This document shows positions 1 to 9,701 of a stretch of 64,000 nucleotides of DNA, piece after piece (position 1 is the first letter of the stretch; each line of letters opens with the position of its first letter). Under the pieces are notes generated by a model, which saw nothing but the letters and a program-made list of their open reading frames with translations, made no database searches and was not told the DNA's origin. The position numbers were made by a program, and so were the translations under genes. The stretch is taken from contig NZ_JBBOSU010000001.1 of NCBI RefSeq assembly GCF_038005225.1, positions 2,654,001-2,718,000 of the forward strand, in the 5' to 3' direction. The DNA comes from Solibacillus sp. FSL K6-1523. GTDB taxonomy: Bacteria > Bacillota > Bacilli > Bacillales_A > Planococcaceae.

Positions 1-213
1 GCGCTTTTCTAAAAAGCCATGGATTGCACTTTTTTCACTCATTGGCTCAAGCAATTCGATTTTCACGTTGCCTGCATCAATGAAAGCGACTTTTACTTGC
101 TGTGATTCTACTTCTTCTACTTTTAATAATTTTAAACCTAACGTATTTGTGTAATATGTAATTCGTTCGTCAATATCCCGAACAGCAATACCAATATGAT
201 CTACTTTTTCCAC
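1..213 (-). CDS. mce: Methylmalonyl-CoA epimerase, N-terminal part (runs off the window)
   Basis: The visible 71 codons begin with a GTG preceded by a good AAGGAGAG ribosome-binding site. The N-terminus reads VEKVDHIGIAVRDID, a typical vicinal-oxygen-chelate start with the first metal-ligand His at residue 6. The family interconverts the (2S) and (2R) epimers of methylmalonyl-CoA, feeding the mutase encoded a few kilobases away (mutA/mutB), so the context supports the call. The C-terminal half lies outside the window, so its integrity cannot be judged. Another VOC-fold enzyme is possible from this part alone; the neighbouring mutase genes make epimerase the best reading. Confidence 0.85.
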   Translation of the reverse strand, partial: MEKVDHIGIAVRDIDERITYYTNTLGLKLLKVEEVESQQVKVAFIDAGNVKIELLEPMSEKSAIHGFLEKR

Positions 214-403
214 GTGTAATACTCTCCTTTAACTGTCCAACATTTTGCAAGATTGCGATAATCCAGTATACAATACCGCCTTTTAGCGTCACACAATCTA
301 TTTAAATGTTCTGATGCATTTTAAGATTATGAAAATTCCAGATACACCAAGGCTATTCTAACGTTAACGAAAGACATAGCGCTTAGCCTGTAATGTATTC
401 CTC

Positions 404-502
404 GATTCAGCTGAGGTTTGCACCCACTTTGAATAGAATTGCACTTTTTGGCATTACTACCCAACTTAAATAATTGGAAGAATTCTGCTGAATCAAGTTA
501 AA
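404..502. repeat. Interspersed repeat, copy 1 (3' module only, decayed)
   Basis: Matches the last third of the repeat copies at 44905 and 51539: a TTCAG..CTGAA-type stem region, the 'TTTTTGGCATT' segment and the terminal 'CTGAATCAAGTTAA'. The hairpin arms are degraded compared with copy 3. It occupies most of the gap between mce and the small gene at 566; I see no gene in that 352-bp gap. Confidence 0.6.
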
Positions 503-507
503 TGTAC

Positions 508-535
508 TTGAGAATTCCTCAAGATTTGTTACACT
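508..535 (+). promoter_or_regulatory. Putative sigma-A promoter of the prli42-like gene
   Basis: TTGAGA (508-513) and TACACT (530-535) are separated by 16 bp and lie about 30 bp upstream of the start codon at 566. The promoter begins directly after repeat copy 1. Inference from motif match only. Confidence 0.4.
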
Positions 536-565
536 ATTACTAGTCCAAACGAAGGAGCGGTAAAT

Positions 566-661
566 ATGAGTAACAAAAAATTTCAGAAAATCGTCGTTTA
601 TTCAATGGTTGTTATTATGTTAATTTCAACAGTTGCAATGGGCGTTGCTGCAATTATGTAA
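566..661 (+). CDS. prli42: Small single-pass membrane protein, Prli42 (stressosome-associated) family
   Basis: A 31-residue protein starting MSNKKFQKIVVY, with a basic N-terminus followed by one hydrophobic segment (about residues 9-31). Size and pattern match Prli42, the Listeria/Bacillus miniprotein that tethers the stressosome to the membrane. A strong GAAGGAG ribosome-binding site sits 8 nt before the ATG, a sigma-A-like promoter lies upstream, and an intrinsic terminator overlaps the stop codon, so it is a self-contained monocistronic gene. The family assignment is recognition by pattern; a search with so short a protein would have limited power. Confidence 0.7.
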   Translation: MSNKKFQKIVVYSMVVIMLISTVAMGVAAIM

Positions 662-688
662 TGGATGTTTCATAACATCCATTTTTTT
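661..688 (+). terminator. Rho-independent terminator of the prli42-like gene
   Basis: Nine-base stem (ATGGATGTT / AACATCCAT), four-base loop and a run of seven T. The first stem base is the last base of the TAA stop codon. Confidence 0.85.
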
Positions 689-689
689 A

Positions 690-1643
690 TTACTTCGGTT
701 TAAATGATTGTTTAATGACTAAATACTCGTCCATTTCCTCAATAAATTGATACAGCGCAGCCATTGCTAAAAAAGTTTCATGATCTTGTGGCAAAGGCAT
801 TTTTGCAAACTCCTCTTTCACAATTTCTAATTTCTCACGATAGTGGCTCGCTGTATTTCCTGAATGAACATTTTCACTTAACTCTTCTAAAAACGCTGCG
901 ATTAACGGCGCTTGTACGGTCATGACAGGCAGCGCTGTAATTTTAGGCAGTACCCGCTCAATAATTTCAAGCTGTTTTTCACGCATATCGAAGTAAACAT
1001 AATAAAAATTTTCCTTCCGCGTTAAATGGTTTTCTACGTCTTTAAACGCAAGCGCCTTTGCAGCATTTAACACATTTGCTGCTTCAATCAGCTCCCTGCC
1101 ATCCCACATCGTATCACCGTTCCGTAAATAGCTCGCAATTTCAAACAGAATCCTTTTATAAATCGTTTCAATTTTCAGACGATAAAAGTTAAGTTCCGAT
1201 TCGATATCAGGCATATACATGTTGACAATGAGCCCCATTCCAAACCCGATAGCCATGAGAGAAAGCTCATTGACGAGCAAATCCACCGTAAAATCCGCTG
1301 TTGAGTAGAGATGCATTAAAATAACAGCACTCGATACAAAGCCTTCTGCTACACCAAATGACACAATTGTCGGGATAAATAACAGTAAAACAACGCCTAA
1401 TACAACGGGTGTATAACCAAATGTTTCGAAAGAGATAAACGCATAAAACATGCCTGTCAAACTCGCAATAATCCGTGTATACACTGCACGAACGGACTTT
1501 TTCTTTGTCGGCTGAATGCACAGGATTGTTAAAATACCTGCAGCCGTAAAAAATTGCAAATCAAAATACTGGGCAATTGCGATCGCAACAGCAGCACCGA
1601 AAGCCGTTTTTAGTGTACGATAGCCGATTGAAAATCTTTTCAT
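690..1643 (-). CDS. Aromatic acid exporter / FUSC family membrane protein (YqjA-like)
   Basis: 317 residues. About the first 140 are hydrophobic with several predicted membrane helices; residues from about 145 on form a soluble, charged, largely helical domain. This is the organisation of the short FUSC/DUF939 proteins such as B. subtilis YqjA, which sits near the mce-like gene yqjC there too, so synteny supports the call. The family is related to aromatic carboxylic acid efflux proteins, but the substrate of the short Bacillus members is unknown. The ribosome-binding site is weak (a GGGGG run about 14 nt upstream). It is convergent with the prli42-like gene, with only the terminator between them. 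Confidence 0.75.
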   Translation of the reverse strand: MKRFSIGYRTLKTAFGAAVAIAIAQYFDLQFFTAAGILTILCIQPTKKKSVRAVYTRIIASLTGMFYAFISFETFGYTPVVLGVVLLLFIPTIVSFGVAEGFVSSAVILMHLYSTADFTVDLLVNELSLMAIGFGMGLIVNMYMPDIESELNFYRLKIETIYKRILFEIASYLRNGDTMWDGRELIEAANVLNAAKALAFKDVENHLTRKENFYYVYFDMREKQLEIIERVLPKITALPVMTVQAPLIAAFLEELSENVHSGNTASHYREKLEIVKEEFAKMPLPQDHETFLAMAALYQFIEEMDEYLVIKQSFKPK

Positions 1644-1678
1644 ATCGGAGCTATTCCCCCATCATTTAGGAAGTGCAT

Positions 1679-1702
1679 GTCCTTAAGAGCATTCTTAAGG
1701 AC
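1679..1702. repeat. Perfect inverted repeat without T-run
   Basis: GTCCTTAAGA / TCTTAAGGAC with a GCAT loop, between brxB and the exporter gene. The stem can be extended imperfectly on both sides. Neither strand has a following T-run, so it is not a classical terminator. It could be an mRNA-stability hairpin at the 3' end of brxB or an operator for the exporter gene. Confidence 0.5.
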
Positions 1703-1719
1703 GTACACGACATGTAAAA

Positions 1720-2160
1720 TTATAGTTCTTCGCAATATTCTTCAAAGTTTCCTTGCAGATTTGTTACGACAGACATTGGATCATGCCCTTCGATTTCAAA
1801 ACGGCCTACTTCAGCTACCACTTGTCCATCTTTTAATAATACAAATGATGGAGATGAAGGAATGTGATCTTCACCAAAATGGTAACGTGCTGCATTTGTT
1901 GCTTCTTTGTCTTGACCTGCAAACACTGTTACAAGGTGGTCCGGACGTTTATCATAATGAACCGAATGCGTTGCTGCTGGACGAGCAATGCCTCCTGCGC
2001 ATCCACATACAGAGTTGATCATTACTAAAGTAGTGCCTTTTCGAGCAAACGCATTTTCAACTTCTTCTGGTGTGCGCAGTTGCTCATAACCTGCAGCTTC
2101 CATTTCAGCACGTGCCGTTGTTGTCATTTGCTGCATAAATAAATCATAATCCATATTCAT
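1720..2160 (-). CDS. brxB: Bacilliredoxin of the BrxA/BrxB (YphP/YqiW) family
   Basis: 146 residues carrying the diagnostic CXC motif in the segment NSVCGCAG (about residues 50-57) in a thioredoxin-like fold. Bacilliredoxins remove bacillithiol from oxidised protein cysteines in the cytosol. In B. subtilis the YqiW (BrxB) paralogue lies next to the bkd operon, which fits the position here, so BrxB is preferred over BrxA. The start has a GAAAGGGGA ribosome-binding site. The gene lies 85 bp downstream of meaB on the same strand and may be read through from it. Confidence 0.85.
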   Translation of the reverse strand: MNMDYDLFMQQMTTTARAEMEAAGYEQLRTPEEVENAFARKGTTLVMINSVCGCAGGIARPAATHSVHYDKRPDHLVTVFAGQDKEATNAARYHFGEDHIPSSPSFVLLKDGQVVAEVGRFEIEGHDPMSVVTNLQGNFEEYCEEL

Positions 2161-2245
2161 AAGTAATTATCCCCTTTCAAAGTTCTCTTTAATAATAGCA
2201 GTGCACGTATAGAACTGCAAAGGACATTCACTACAAAATATGAGT

Positions 2246-3328
2246 TTATTTTTCCTCAAAAAGTGCGTTCACACCTTGTGTTACAGTAAGTCGACCTTTT
2301 AATATATCATCCTCTAATGATCGCACTTGTTTTTTGCGTTCAGAATTTTGATAGAATGAATCGATTAAGTGATCGGTAATCATCGAATGGAACCAATCAC
2401 GCGTTTGCGCATGGCGGCGAATCGACCAATAATTAGATTTTTTCACCGTTTCCTCAAACGCCATTAACATATTCCAAACATCGTCGAGCCCTTTTTTCTC
2501 CATGGATGACACGGTTAAAGATGTACTCATCCACCCTGGTGTAGATGGTTGTAAGAAATGGAGGATTTGTTTATATTCTTGCATCGTTTTACGAGCAAAA
2601 CGAGTATTATCCCCGTCCGCCTTATGCACAATAATGCCGTCCGCAAGCTCCATAATCCCCTTTTTCATTCCTTGCAATTCATCGCCTGCGCCTGTTAAAA
2701 CAAGCAGTAGGAAAAAGTCCACCATGCCGCGCACATACGTTTCACTTTGTCCTACGCCGACTGTTTCAATAAGAATGACATCATAGCCTGCTGCCTCACA
2801 TAGGAGCATCGTCTCACGTGATTTTTTATGCACGCCACCTAATGTCCCCGCGCTCGGTGATGGGCGCACGAAGGCATTCGGTTGACGCACAAGCTCTTCC
2901 ATCCGTGTTTTGTCCCCAAGAATACTTCCGCCAGACAGCGAAGAACTTGGATCAATCGCAAGTACCGCAACCCGCTTGCCCATTTTACTAAGCATTGTCC
3001 CAAACGCTTCAATGAAGGAGCTTTTCCCGGCACCTGGCACACCTGTAATCCCAATACGAATACAGTTTCCTGTGTGAGGTAATAATTCTTGTAAAAGCTT
3101 TTGAGCCTCTTCTTTATGAACCGTGTTCGAACTTTCGATCAGCGTAATGGCCTTCGCTAAGGAAGTGCGATCATCTGCACGAACTTGCTCCGCTAATTTC
3201 GAAATATCAAGATTTTCCTGCTTTTTTTTGCGGAATTTTTTTGGGTTAGAATAATTCATGCCATCATGCCCGCCCTTTACGCCTTCCATCACAAATAAAG
3301 CGCTTGGCTCTTGATTATCTTTCGTCAT
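2246..3328 (-). CDS. meaB: Methylmalonyl-CoA mutase-associated GTPase MeaB
   Basis: 360 residues. Walker A GVPGAGKS (96-103), a switch-region ETVGVGQSE (188-196) and the ArgK/MeaB-specific IDPSSS segment (125-130) identify the family. MeaB is a G3E GTPase that loads intact adenosylcobalamin onto methylmalonyl-CoA mutase and protects the enzyme. Its ATG overlaps the mutB stop codon (TAATG), implying translational coupling. The base-recognition motif reads HKAD (235-238) where the family consensus is NKxD. The first 40 residues are basic and poorly conserved in type, as usual for this family. Confidence 0.95.
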   Translation of the reverse strand: MTKDNQEPSALFVMEGVKGGHDGMNYSNPKKFRKKKQENLDISKLAEQVRADDRTSLAKAITLIESSNTVHKEEAQKLLQELLPHTGNCIRIGITGVPGAGKSSFIEAFGTMLSKMGKRVAVLAIDPSSSLSGGSILGDKTRMEELVRQPNAFVRPSPSAGTLGGVHKKSRETMLLCEAAGYDVILIETVGVGQSETYVRGMVDFFLLLVLTGAGDELQGMKKGIMELADGIIVHKADGDNTRFARKTMQEYKQILHFLQPSTPGWMSTSLTVSSMEKKGLDDVWNMLMAFEETVKKSNYWSIRRHAQTRDWFHSMITDHLIDSFYQNSERKKQVRSLEDDILKGRLTVTQGVNALFEEK

Positions 3329-5478
3329 TATTCTGCCACTTCCTCGTAGCCAAGCTTTTTGTAGATTTCTTCGATAATTTTCATCGCTGATACTGGAATT
3401 ACTGTACCAGGACCGAAAATCGCCGCCGCACCTGATTCATATAAGAAATCATAGTCTTGTGCTGGAATAACGCCACCGCAAATAACGATAATATCTTCAC
3501 GCCCTAATTTTTTCAGCTCTGCCACTAACTCTGGTACAAGTGTTTTGTGACCTGCAGCTAAACTTGAAACGCCGACACAGTGTACATCGTTTTCGTTCGC
3601 CATTTGAGCTGTTTCTTCTGGCGTCATGAACAATGGCGAAATATCTACGTCAAAGCCTAAGTCTGCATAACCTGTTGCGATTACTTTCGCACCGCGGTCA
3701 TGTCCGTCTTGACCCATTTTCGCCACTAAAATACGTGGACGACGCCCTTCATTTTCGATAAAGCCTTCTGTCATGTCCTTCACTTCTGCAATCATTTCAT
3801 TATCAGAAAAGTTCGCTGAGTAAACGCCTGAAATCGAACGAATAATCGCTTTATGACGTCCAGACACCGCTTCAATCGCATCTGAAATTTCACCTAATGA
3901 AGCACGTGCACGAGCCGCATCAACCGCAACAGCTAGTAAGTTTTCCCCGCCATCTTGCGCAGCTTTTGTTAAACGTGCTAAATGCTTTTGTACTTCCGCT
4001 TCATCACGGTCTGCTTTCATCGTATTTAAACGTTCAATTTGTTGGTCACGTACAAGAGCGTTATCGATATCTAAAATATCAATTGGCTCCTCTTCAGCTA
4101 AACGGAATTTGTTTACGCCAACAATTGTTTCTGTTTTCGAGTCGATTTTCGCTTGGCGTTTTGCAGCAGCTTCCTCAACTTTCATTTTTGGAAGACCTGT
4201 TTCTATCGCTTTCGCCATCCCACCAAGCTCTTCAATTTCCTCGATTAATGCCCATGCTTTTTCCGTTAACTCTTCTGTTAATTTCTCCACATAATAAGAG
4301 CCGCCCCATGGATCGATTACTTTTGTCATACCCGTTTCTTCTTGTAAGAATAACTGTGTATTACGTGCAATTCGAGCAGAGAAGTCTGTCGGTAATGCAA
4401 TGGCTTCATCTAAAGCATTCGTGTGAAGTGATTGCGTATGACCCATTGCCGCTGCGTTCGCTTCAATTAAAGTTCTTGTTACGTTATTGAATGGATCTTG
4501 CTCTGTTAAAGACCAGCCCGATGTTTGTGAGTGCGTACGTAGCGCTAATGTCTTCGGATTTTTCGGATTGAATGTTGACATCATTTGCGCCCAAATACGA
4601 CGTGCTGCACGCATTTTTGCAATTTCCATATAGTAATTCATACCGATTGCCCAGAAGAATGATAGACGCGGTGCAAAGGCATCAATATCAATTCCTGCTT
4701 TTAAACCAGTACGTACGTATTCTAGACCATCTGCAAGCGTGTATGCTAGCTCGATATCATTCGTCGCACCCGCTTCTTGAATATGGTAGCCCGAAATTGA
4801 AATTGAGTTGAATTTTGGCATATGTTTCGCTGTAAATTCAAAAATATCGGCAATAATTTTCATCGACATTGCAGGTGGATAAATATATGTATTACGCACC
4901 ATATATTCTTTTAAAATATCATTTTGAATCGTACCTGCAAGTTTTTCTGGTGAAACTCCTTGTTCTTCTGCTGCAACGATGTAAAACGCTAAAATTGGTA
5001 ATACAGCGCCATTCATCGTCATCGAAACTGACATTTGATCTAACGGAATACCCGCAAATAAAATTTTCATATCCTCGATTGAATCGATTGCTACACCAGC
5101 TTTACCTACATCCCCTTTTACACGAGGGTGATCCGAGTCATAGCCGCGGTGTGTCGCTAAGTCAAAGGCAACCGATAACCCTTTTTGACCCATCGCTAAG
5201 TTACGGCGGTAAAAGGCATTTGATTCCTCAGCAGTTGAGAAACCTGCATATTGACGTACTGTCCAAGGACGCGCAACGTACATTGTTGGGTATGGTCCGC
5301 GCGTATTTGGTGCAACCCCTGCTACATCATTTATATGTTTAACATCTTGAATATCCTCAGCATTATAAACTGATTTCACTTCGATGCCTTCGTTTGTCAG
5401 AAATGAGCCTGTTGAACTACGCTGCTCTTGGTTTAAAACATCTTCAATCACAACGGAATTAAAATTCACTTTACTCAT
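3328..5478 (-). CDS. mutB: Methylmalonyl-CoA mutase large (catalytic) subunit
   Basis: 716 residues from the ATG at 5478; an upstream extension to 5574 is open but would overlap mutA by 100 bp and lacks its own ribosome-binding site, while AAGGGGGT precedes the chosen start. The TIM-barrel substrate domain is followed by a C-terminal B12 domain with DGHDRG (591-596), whose His 593 is the cobalt ligand. The enzyme converts (R)-methylmalonyl-CoA to succinyl-CoA, closing propionyl-CoA catabolism from Val/Ile and odd-chain acids. The mutA stop and mutB start overlap as ATGA. Confidence 0.97.
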   Translation of the reverse strand: MSKVNFNSVVIEDVLNQEQRSSTGSFLTNEGIEVKSVYNAEDIQDVKHINDVAGVAPNTRGPYPTMYVARPWTVRQYAGFSTAEESNAFYRRNLAMGQKGLSVAFDLATHRGYDSDHPRVKGDVGKAGVAIDSIEDMKILFAGIPLDQMSVSMTMNGAVLPILAFYIVAAEEQGVSPEKLAGTIQNDILKEYMVRNTYIYPPAMSMKIIADIFEFTAKHMPKFNSISISGYHIQEAGATNDIELAYTLADGLEYVRTGLKAGIDIDAFAPRLSFFWAIGMNYYMEIAKMRAARRIWAQMMSTFNPKNPKTLALRTHSQTSGWSLTEQDPFNNVTRTLIEANAAAMGHTQSLHTNALDEAIALPTDFSARIARNTQLFLQEETGMTKVIDPWGGSYYVEKLTEELTEKAWALIEEIEELGGMAKAIETGLPKMKVEEAAAKRQAKIDSKTETIVGVNKFRLAEEEPIDILDIDNALVRDQQIERLNTMKADRDEAEVQKHLARLTKAAQDGGENLLAVAVDAARARASLGEISDAIEAVSGRHKAIIRSISGVYSANFSDNEMIAEVKDMTEGFIENEGRRPRILVAKMGQDGHDRGAKVIATGYADLGFDVDISPLFMTPEETAQMANENDVHCVGVSSLAAGHKTLVPELVAELKKLGREDIIVICGGVIPAQDYDFLYESGAAAIFGPGTVIPVSAMKIIEEIYKKLGYEEVAE

Positions 5479-7166
5479 TGTTGTACCCCCTTCACGCTCG
5501 CTACTACGCTGTTCAGTTTCTCTATAATATTTTGACCTGCAAAAATAAAACCATTTAAGCCATTTGCTGTCCAAGTCGCTTCGTCTTCTTTATACTTACC
5601 TGCTGCATCCAAAATAACCGTTGTAGGTTTGCCCTCTAGTAATGCTGGAACTAGCGCTTTCGTATCCTCATCAGTAGCGGCAATCACAACATAATCAAAT
5701 GCTGTATCCGCTAACCATGCTTTCGCCTCATCAATGGATGTAAAGCCTTCTGTTTGTTCCGCTACTACACCTGCTGTAGCAAAGAAACCTTGTACAAAAT
5801 CAGCACGTGGCTTGTAATTTTTAAGTTCACCAAATGTTAAAATGGCTGGTTTAATTCCTGCTTGTGCGAAGTTTGTACGTAAATCTTCAAATGGGATGGC
5901 TAAACGTTTCACATCCGCAAATTGGCCGTTTTCTTCTGTTGCCAATGCATCAACCGGATTTGCATAAATATTCGTGCCAATTAATGAATGCTTACGTGTT
6001 TCGACCGCTTGAATGCGTTTGTTGTAAACTGCATCAATATCCGATTGAAGTGCTGTATACGCATCCAAACCGCCAGCTAGCTCGATTTCAAGGAATAATG
6101 CCCATGCTTCTTTCACAAAATCCGCTGTTAACGACTCAACAAAGTACGAGCCACCTGCAGGGTCAAGCACGTTCAGTACATGCGATTCCTCTTTCGTAAC
6201 GAGGGACACGTTACGAGCGATACGAACCGATTGATCCGAAGTCTTTGTTAAGCAATCATGTGGATGGACTGTTACAACATCCGCGCCACCAATTGCTGCT
6301 GCGAATGCTTCATTGCCTGCGCGTAGTAAGTTGACATATACATCGAGCTTTGAAAAACTACGCACAGATGTTTCAACTACTACAGGGACAGCGCTTGCTT
6401 CAGTGCCGAATGCTGAAGCAAATGCTTTCCATAACACTTTAAACGCGCGGATTTTTGCAACTTCTGCGAAAAACTGTGTATCAATTGCAAAATTTACAAA
6501 GAATTTACTTTCGAAAGCTTTAAAATCTCCTACATTCTTTGCATACTGTGATGCTTGCGCTAATGCGATTGCTAATTCTTGTACCGCGTTTGCGCCATTA
6601 TTGTGAAACGGAATCGTATTTGCTGCATATGTGCGTACGTTTGGATAATCCGCTAATTCTACAGCTTCAGGTGAAAGTATATACCCTTCTACTGTCGCAC
6701 GTTTGGCTGCGTCAATTTTTGTGAAAACGCTTAATAATTGATCGTTAGTTGATTGCACATTCAGTTTAAATGAATATTCAGTTAAATAATCCGCTAATTG
6801 ACCAAGCGCTTCTTCATTCCATTCAAAGGCAACTGGGCTATTAATTGTAATAACATCATTGCCACGTGCAAGGCTTTCTTGTAAATTGGCAAAGAAACTT
6901 GCAGCATCTTCTCCAACAATTTGCTGTGCTATATCAAAATTCGATGCTTTCGTTAATGTACGAATCGTTGATACTTGTTTCGCTAATTGTTCACCTAATT
7001 TTTCGATCAATGTTTCTTGTGTATAAAGTGGCTCTAACGTGATGTTTTCCATTGTTTTTGTAAATAGGGATTCGAATGGTTTCCCCTTCAAAGCTTTTAC
7101 TGCCTCTTCTTGCCATTGTTCATAACTCGTCGTTTGAAATTCAATGTCTTTCATATTTGTTGTCAT
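5475..7166 (-). CDS. mutA: Methylmalonyl-CoA mutase small subunit
   Basis: 563 residues, clearly a mutase-fold protein (for example [13 protein letters not shown] and the SVRIARNVS segment) but with a degraded C-terminal B12 domain: no DxHxxG motif is present, as expected for the non-catalytic MutA chain of the heterodimer. It opens the mutA-mutB-meaB unit. The only strong purine run (GGGGGGAAG) lies about 18 nt before the ATG, a long spacing; the next in-frame ATG is four codons inside, and an upstream in-frame stop excludes an earlier start. A CodY-like box lies about 60 bp upstream. Confidence 0.95.
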   Translation of the reverse strand: MTTNMKDIEFQTTSYEQWQEEAVKALKGKPFESLFTKTMENITLEPLYTQETLIEKLGEQLAKQVSTIRTLTKASNFDIAQQIVGEDAASFFANLQESLARGNDVITINSPVAFEWNEEALGQLADYLTEYSFKLNVQSTNDQLLSVFTKIDAAKRATVEGYILSPEAVELADYPNVRTYAANTIPFHNNGANAVQELAIALAQASQYAKNVGDFKAFESKFFVNFAIDTQFFAEVAKIRAFKVLWKAFASAFGTEASAVPVVVETSVRSFSKLDVYVNLLRAGNEAFAAAIGGADVVTVHPHDCLTKTSDQSVRIARNVSLVTKEESHVLNVLDPAGGSYFVESLTADFVKEAWALFLEIELAGGLDAYTALQSDIDAVYNKRIQAVETRKHSLIGTNIYANPVDALATEENGQFADVKRLAIPFEDLRTNFAQAGIKPAILTFGELKNYKPRADFVQGFFATAGVVAEQTEGFTSIDEAKAWLADTAFDYVVIAATDEDTKALVPALLEGKPTTVILDAAGKYKEDEATWTANGLNGFIFAGQNIIEKLNSVVASVKGVQQ

Positions 7167-7222
7167 ATGGACGCTATGTAGCTTCCCCCCTTGTTCTATT
7201 CCTGTACTATATATTACCCGAG

Positions 7223-7237
7223 AATGTTCAGATAATA
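7223..7237. promoter_or_regulatory. CodY-box-like sequence upstream of mutA
   Basis: The minus strand reads TATTATCTGAACATT, 12 of 15 positions matching the published CodY consensus AATTTTCWGAAAATT. It lies about 60 bp before the mutA start codon, between the bkd terminator and mutA. Motif match only. Confidence 0.35.
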
Positions 7238-7239
7238 AA

Positions 7240-7276
7240 GAAAAAAAAATAAAGAAAGCCCGTAATTACAGGCTTC
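7240..7276 (-). terminator. Rho-independent terminator of the bkd operon
   Basis: On the minus strand AAGCC..GGCTT closes a stem around GTAATTAC, followed by TCTTTATTTTTTTTT. It lies 10 bp after the bkdB stop codon and separates bkd from mutA. Confidence 0.8.
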
Positions 7277-7286
7277 CCCAGTGTTT

Positions 7287-8627
7287 TTAGTAGACTGACA
7301 TCTTCTGTTTATCGACATTTTCGAGTAATTCTTTGACTCGACTTAGGAATTTCCCGCAAATTAGTCCATCTAAAATTCGATGATCTAATGACAAACATAA
7401 ATTCACAATATGACGTGGTGCAATCATATTCCCCTGTACTATCACAGGTTTTTTTACAATACTTTCCACCTGCAAAATAGCTGCTTGTGGATAATTAATA
7501 ATGCCCATTGATTGGATAGAACCAAATGAACCCGTATTATTTACCGTGAACGTTCCACCTTGGATATGCTCCATTTTTAATTTGCCATTTCGTACAATTG
7601 TAGAAAGTTCGTGAATTTCTTTCGCAATGCCTTTAATCGATTTTTCATCCACATTTTTAATGACAGGCACAAATAGCGCATCATCCGTTGCAACCGCAAT
7701 CGATAAATTGATGTCTTTCTTTTGGATAATTTTATCCTCGGCCCAAACGGAATTGATCAGCGGATATTCTTTTAAAGCTTGAGAGACTGCTTTTAAGAAA
7801 AAGGCAAAGTACGTTAAATTAAAGCCTTCTTTTTGCTTGAACTCCGATTTAATGCGATCGCGATATTCAACAAGCTCCGTTACATCGACTTCCATCATCA
7901 TCCAAGCATGTGGAATTTCAAGTGAACTGCGCACCATATTTTTCGCGATCGCTTTGCGTACAGATGTAACTGGAATTTCAATATCCCCTGAAGCTGTCAG
8001 GACACTTTCCGTACGACTCGGTGTAACTTTTGGTACGCTCACTTTTTCTGACTCATTTAATTGTGGCTGCTCGACGACTTGTAGTTGCGAACTTTCAGCT
8101 ACTTGCCGTTCAGGTTTTCCAGCCGCAATATAAGCTTCCACATCTTTTCGTGTAATGCGATTTTCAAGTCCTGTCCCTTGTACATGTGCTAAATCAATAT
8201 CATTTTGTGAGGCTAATAGCAGCACTGCTGGTGAAAATCGACCGACTGCACGTTTAGGACGCTCGCTCTTGTCAGGCGTTTCCACAACTACTGGCGGCTG
8301 TGGCTGTTGGCGCTGCACCCCTGCATTTAAAATAGCTGAGCTTACATTTGAATCGCTTGCTACTGGTGCTGGCTGTAGTTCTGCACCTTCTACTTCAATC
8401 GAGCAAACAATCGCACCAACCGGCAATGTTTCGCCTTCTATTGCAATCAATTCTTTCACAATTCCAGTAAAGGAAGACGGAATTTCGGCATTTACTTTAT
8501 CGGTCGTTACTTCCGCAATTGGGTCGTATTTATTTACCTTGTCGCCCACTTTCACTAACCAACTATCGATTTTTCCTTCCGTCACACTTTCCCCTAATTG
8601 CGGCATTGTAATATTTTGAATCGTCAT
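7287..8627 (-). CDS. bkdB: Branched-chain 2-oxoacid dehydrogenase E2 (dihydrolipoyl acyltransferase)
   Basis: 446 residues from the ATG at 8627 (AGGGGG ribosome-binding site); an 18-codon upstream extension lacks one. Domain order: one lipoyl domain with the lipoylated Lys 44 in TTDKVNAE, a Pro-rich linker, an E3-binding domain (about 125-160, with RFSPAVLLLA), a second linker, and the catalytic domain ending with HRILDG (His 416). E2 transfers the acyl group from lipoate to CoA in the branched-chain complex, giving isobutyryl-, isovaleryl- and 2-methylbutyryl-CoA for branched fatty acids or catabolism. It is the last gene of the operon. Confidence 0.96.
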   Translation of the reverse strand: MTIQNITMPQLGESVTEGKIDSWLVKVGDKVNKYDPIAEVTTDKVNAEIPSSFTGIVKELIAIEGETLPVGAIVCSIEVEGAELQPAPVASDSNVSSAILNAGVQRQQPQPPVVVETPDKSERPKRAVGRFSPAVLLLASQNDIDLAHVQGTGLENRITRKDVEAYIAAGKPERQVAESSQLQVVEQPQLNESEKVSVPKVTPSRTESVLTASGDIEIPVTSVRKAIAKNMVRSSLEIPHAWMMMEVDVTELVEYRDRIKSEFKQKEGFNLTYFAFFLKAVSQALKEYPLINSVWAEDKIIQKKDINLSIAVATDDALFVPVIKNVDEKSIKGIAKEIHELSTIVRNGKLKMEHIQGGTFTVNNTGSFGSIQSMGIINYPQAAILQVESIVKKPVIVQGNMIAPRHIVNLCLSLDHRILDGLICGKFLSRVKELLENVDKQKMSVY

Positions 8628-8717
8628 TTTGCATCCCCCTATGAATCGATTATGCCTCGACATAAATACGTCTTGATTCATCTCACCACTTATAAAGGTA
8701 AGGTGAATCTGAAAAAG

Positions 8718-9701
8718 TTAAAATGCTGCTAATTCACGAATGGCGCGCTCTACTTTTTCAGGATTGATCATAAAGAATTTTTCCATTGTTGGCGCATAAG
8801 GCATAGCTGGCACATCGGGTCCCGCTAGTCGCTTAATTGGGGCATCCAAATCAAAAAGGCAATGCTCTGCAATAATAGCCGCCACCTCACTGATGATGCT
8901 CCCTTCCTTATTATCCTCCGTAATGAGCAAGATTTTCCCTGTTTTCTTCGCCGCTTCAATAATCGCTTCTTGGTCTAACGGATACACTGTGCGCAAATCT
9001 AAAATATGCGTTTCAATACCATCCTTCGCTAGACGTTCTGCTGCTTGTAACGCGAAATGCACCGCTAATCCATACGTAATGACTGTCACATCATCCCCTT
9101 GACGCTTCACATCCGCCTTACCAATCGGAATCGTATAATCTTCAGTCGGTACTTCCCCTTTAATCAAACGGTATGCCCGCTTATGCTCGAAAAATAATAC
9201 CGGATCTGGGTCGCGGATGGCCGCCTTCAATAAGCCCTTTGCATCATACGGTGTGGACGGAATAACGATTTTCAAACCCGGTGTCCCTGCAAATAATGCT
9301 TCTACGGATTGCGAGTGATAAAGCGCACCATGAATCCCGCCTCCGAATGGCGCACGCACAACAATTGGACAGTCCCAGTCATTATTCGAGCGATAGCGAA
9401 TTTTAGCCGCTTCTGAAACGATTTGATTCACTGCAGGCATAATAAAATCAGCAAATTGCATTTCAGCGATTGGACGCATGCCGTACATAGCTGCACCAAT
9501 CGCCACACCTGCAATCGCACTTTCTGCAAGTGGGGTATCTAACACGCGGTACTCACCAAATTGGTCGTATAAACCCGCAGTCGCTTTAAATACGCCCCCT
9601 TTACGCCCGACATCCTCACCTAAAACAAAAACGCGCTCATCTCGTTCCATCTCTTCTTTCATCGCAATATTAATCGCATCAATATAGGAAATCACAGCCA
9701 T
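8718..9701 (-). CDS. bkdAB: Branched-chain 2-oxoacid dehydrogenase E1 beta subunit
   Basis: 327 residues with the transketolase-type pyrimidine-binding domain (GEDVGRKGGVF near residue 28) and the C-terminal domain containing LDLRTVYPLD. It forms the thiamine-diphosphate E1 heterotetramer with BkdAA. The ATG overlaps the bkdAA stop codon (TAATG), indicating coupled translation. Length and motifs are normal for the family. Acetoin or pyruvate dehydrogenase beta chains are close relatives; the neighbouring bcd gene and operon order favour the branched-chain complex. Confidence 0.95.
   Translation of the reverse strand: MAVISYIDAINIAMKEEMERDERVFVLGEDVGRKGGVFKATAGLYDQFGEYRVLDTPLAESAIAGVAIGAAMYGMRPIAEMQFADFIMPAVNQIVSEAAKIRYRSNNDWDCPIVVRAPFGGGIHGALYHSQSVEALFAGTPGLKIVIPSTPYDAKGLLKAAIRDPDPVLFFEHKRAYRLIKGEVPTEDYTIPIGKADVKRQGDDVTVITYGLAVHFALQAAERLAKDGIETHILDLRTVYPLDQEAIIEAAKKTGKILLITEDNKEGSIISEVAAIIAEHCLFDLDAPIKRLAGPDVPAMPYAPTMEKFFMINPEKVERAIRELAAF

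Noticed and set aside
1267-1521. Cys-rich minus-strand frame inside the exporter gene
   Set aside because: Same strand but different frame from a well-supported membrane protein, with no start signal.
1679-1702. Perfect inverted repeat considered as a terminator for brxB
   Set aside because: No T-run follows on either strand, so it is listed only as an inverted repeat.
3897-4490. Plus-strand open frame of 197 codons inside mutB
   Set aside because: Lies antisense to the highly conserved mutB coding region, Leu/His-rich shadow composition, and no ribosome-binding site.
5479-5574. N-terminal extension of mutB by 32 codons
   Set aside because: It would lie entirely inside mutA; the ATG at 5478 has a good ribosome-binding site and an ATGA overlap.
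7837-8619. Two plus-strand frames antisense to bkdB
   Set aside because: Low-complexity Ser/Thr/Ala composition arising from the complement of the E2 linker; bkdB is unmistakable on the other strand.
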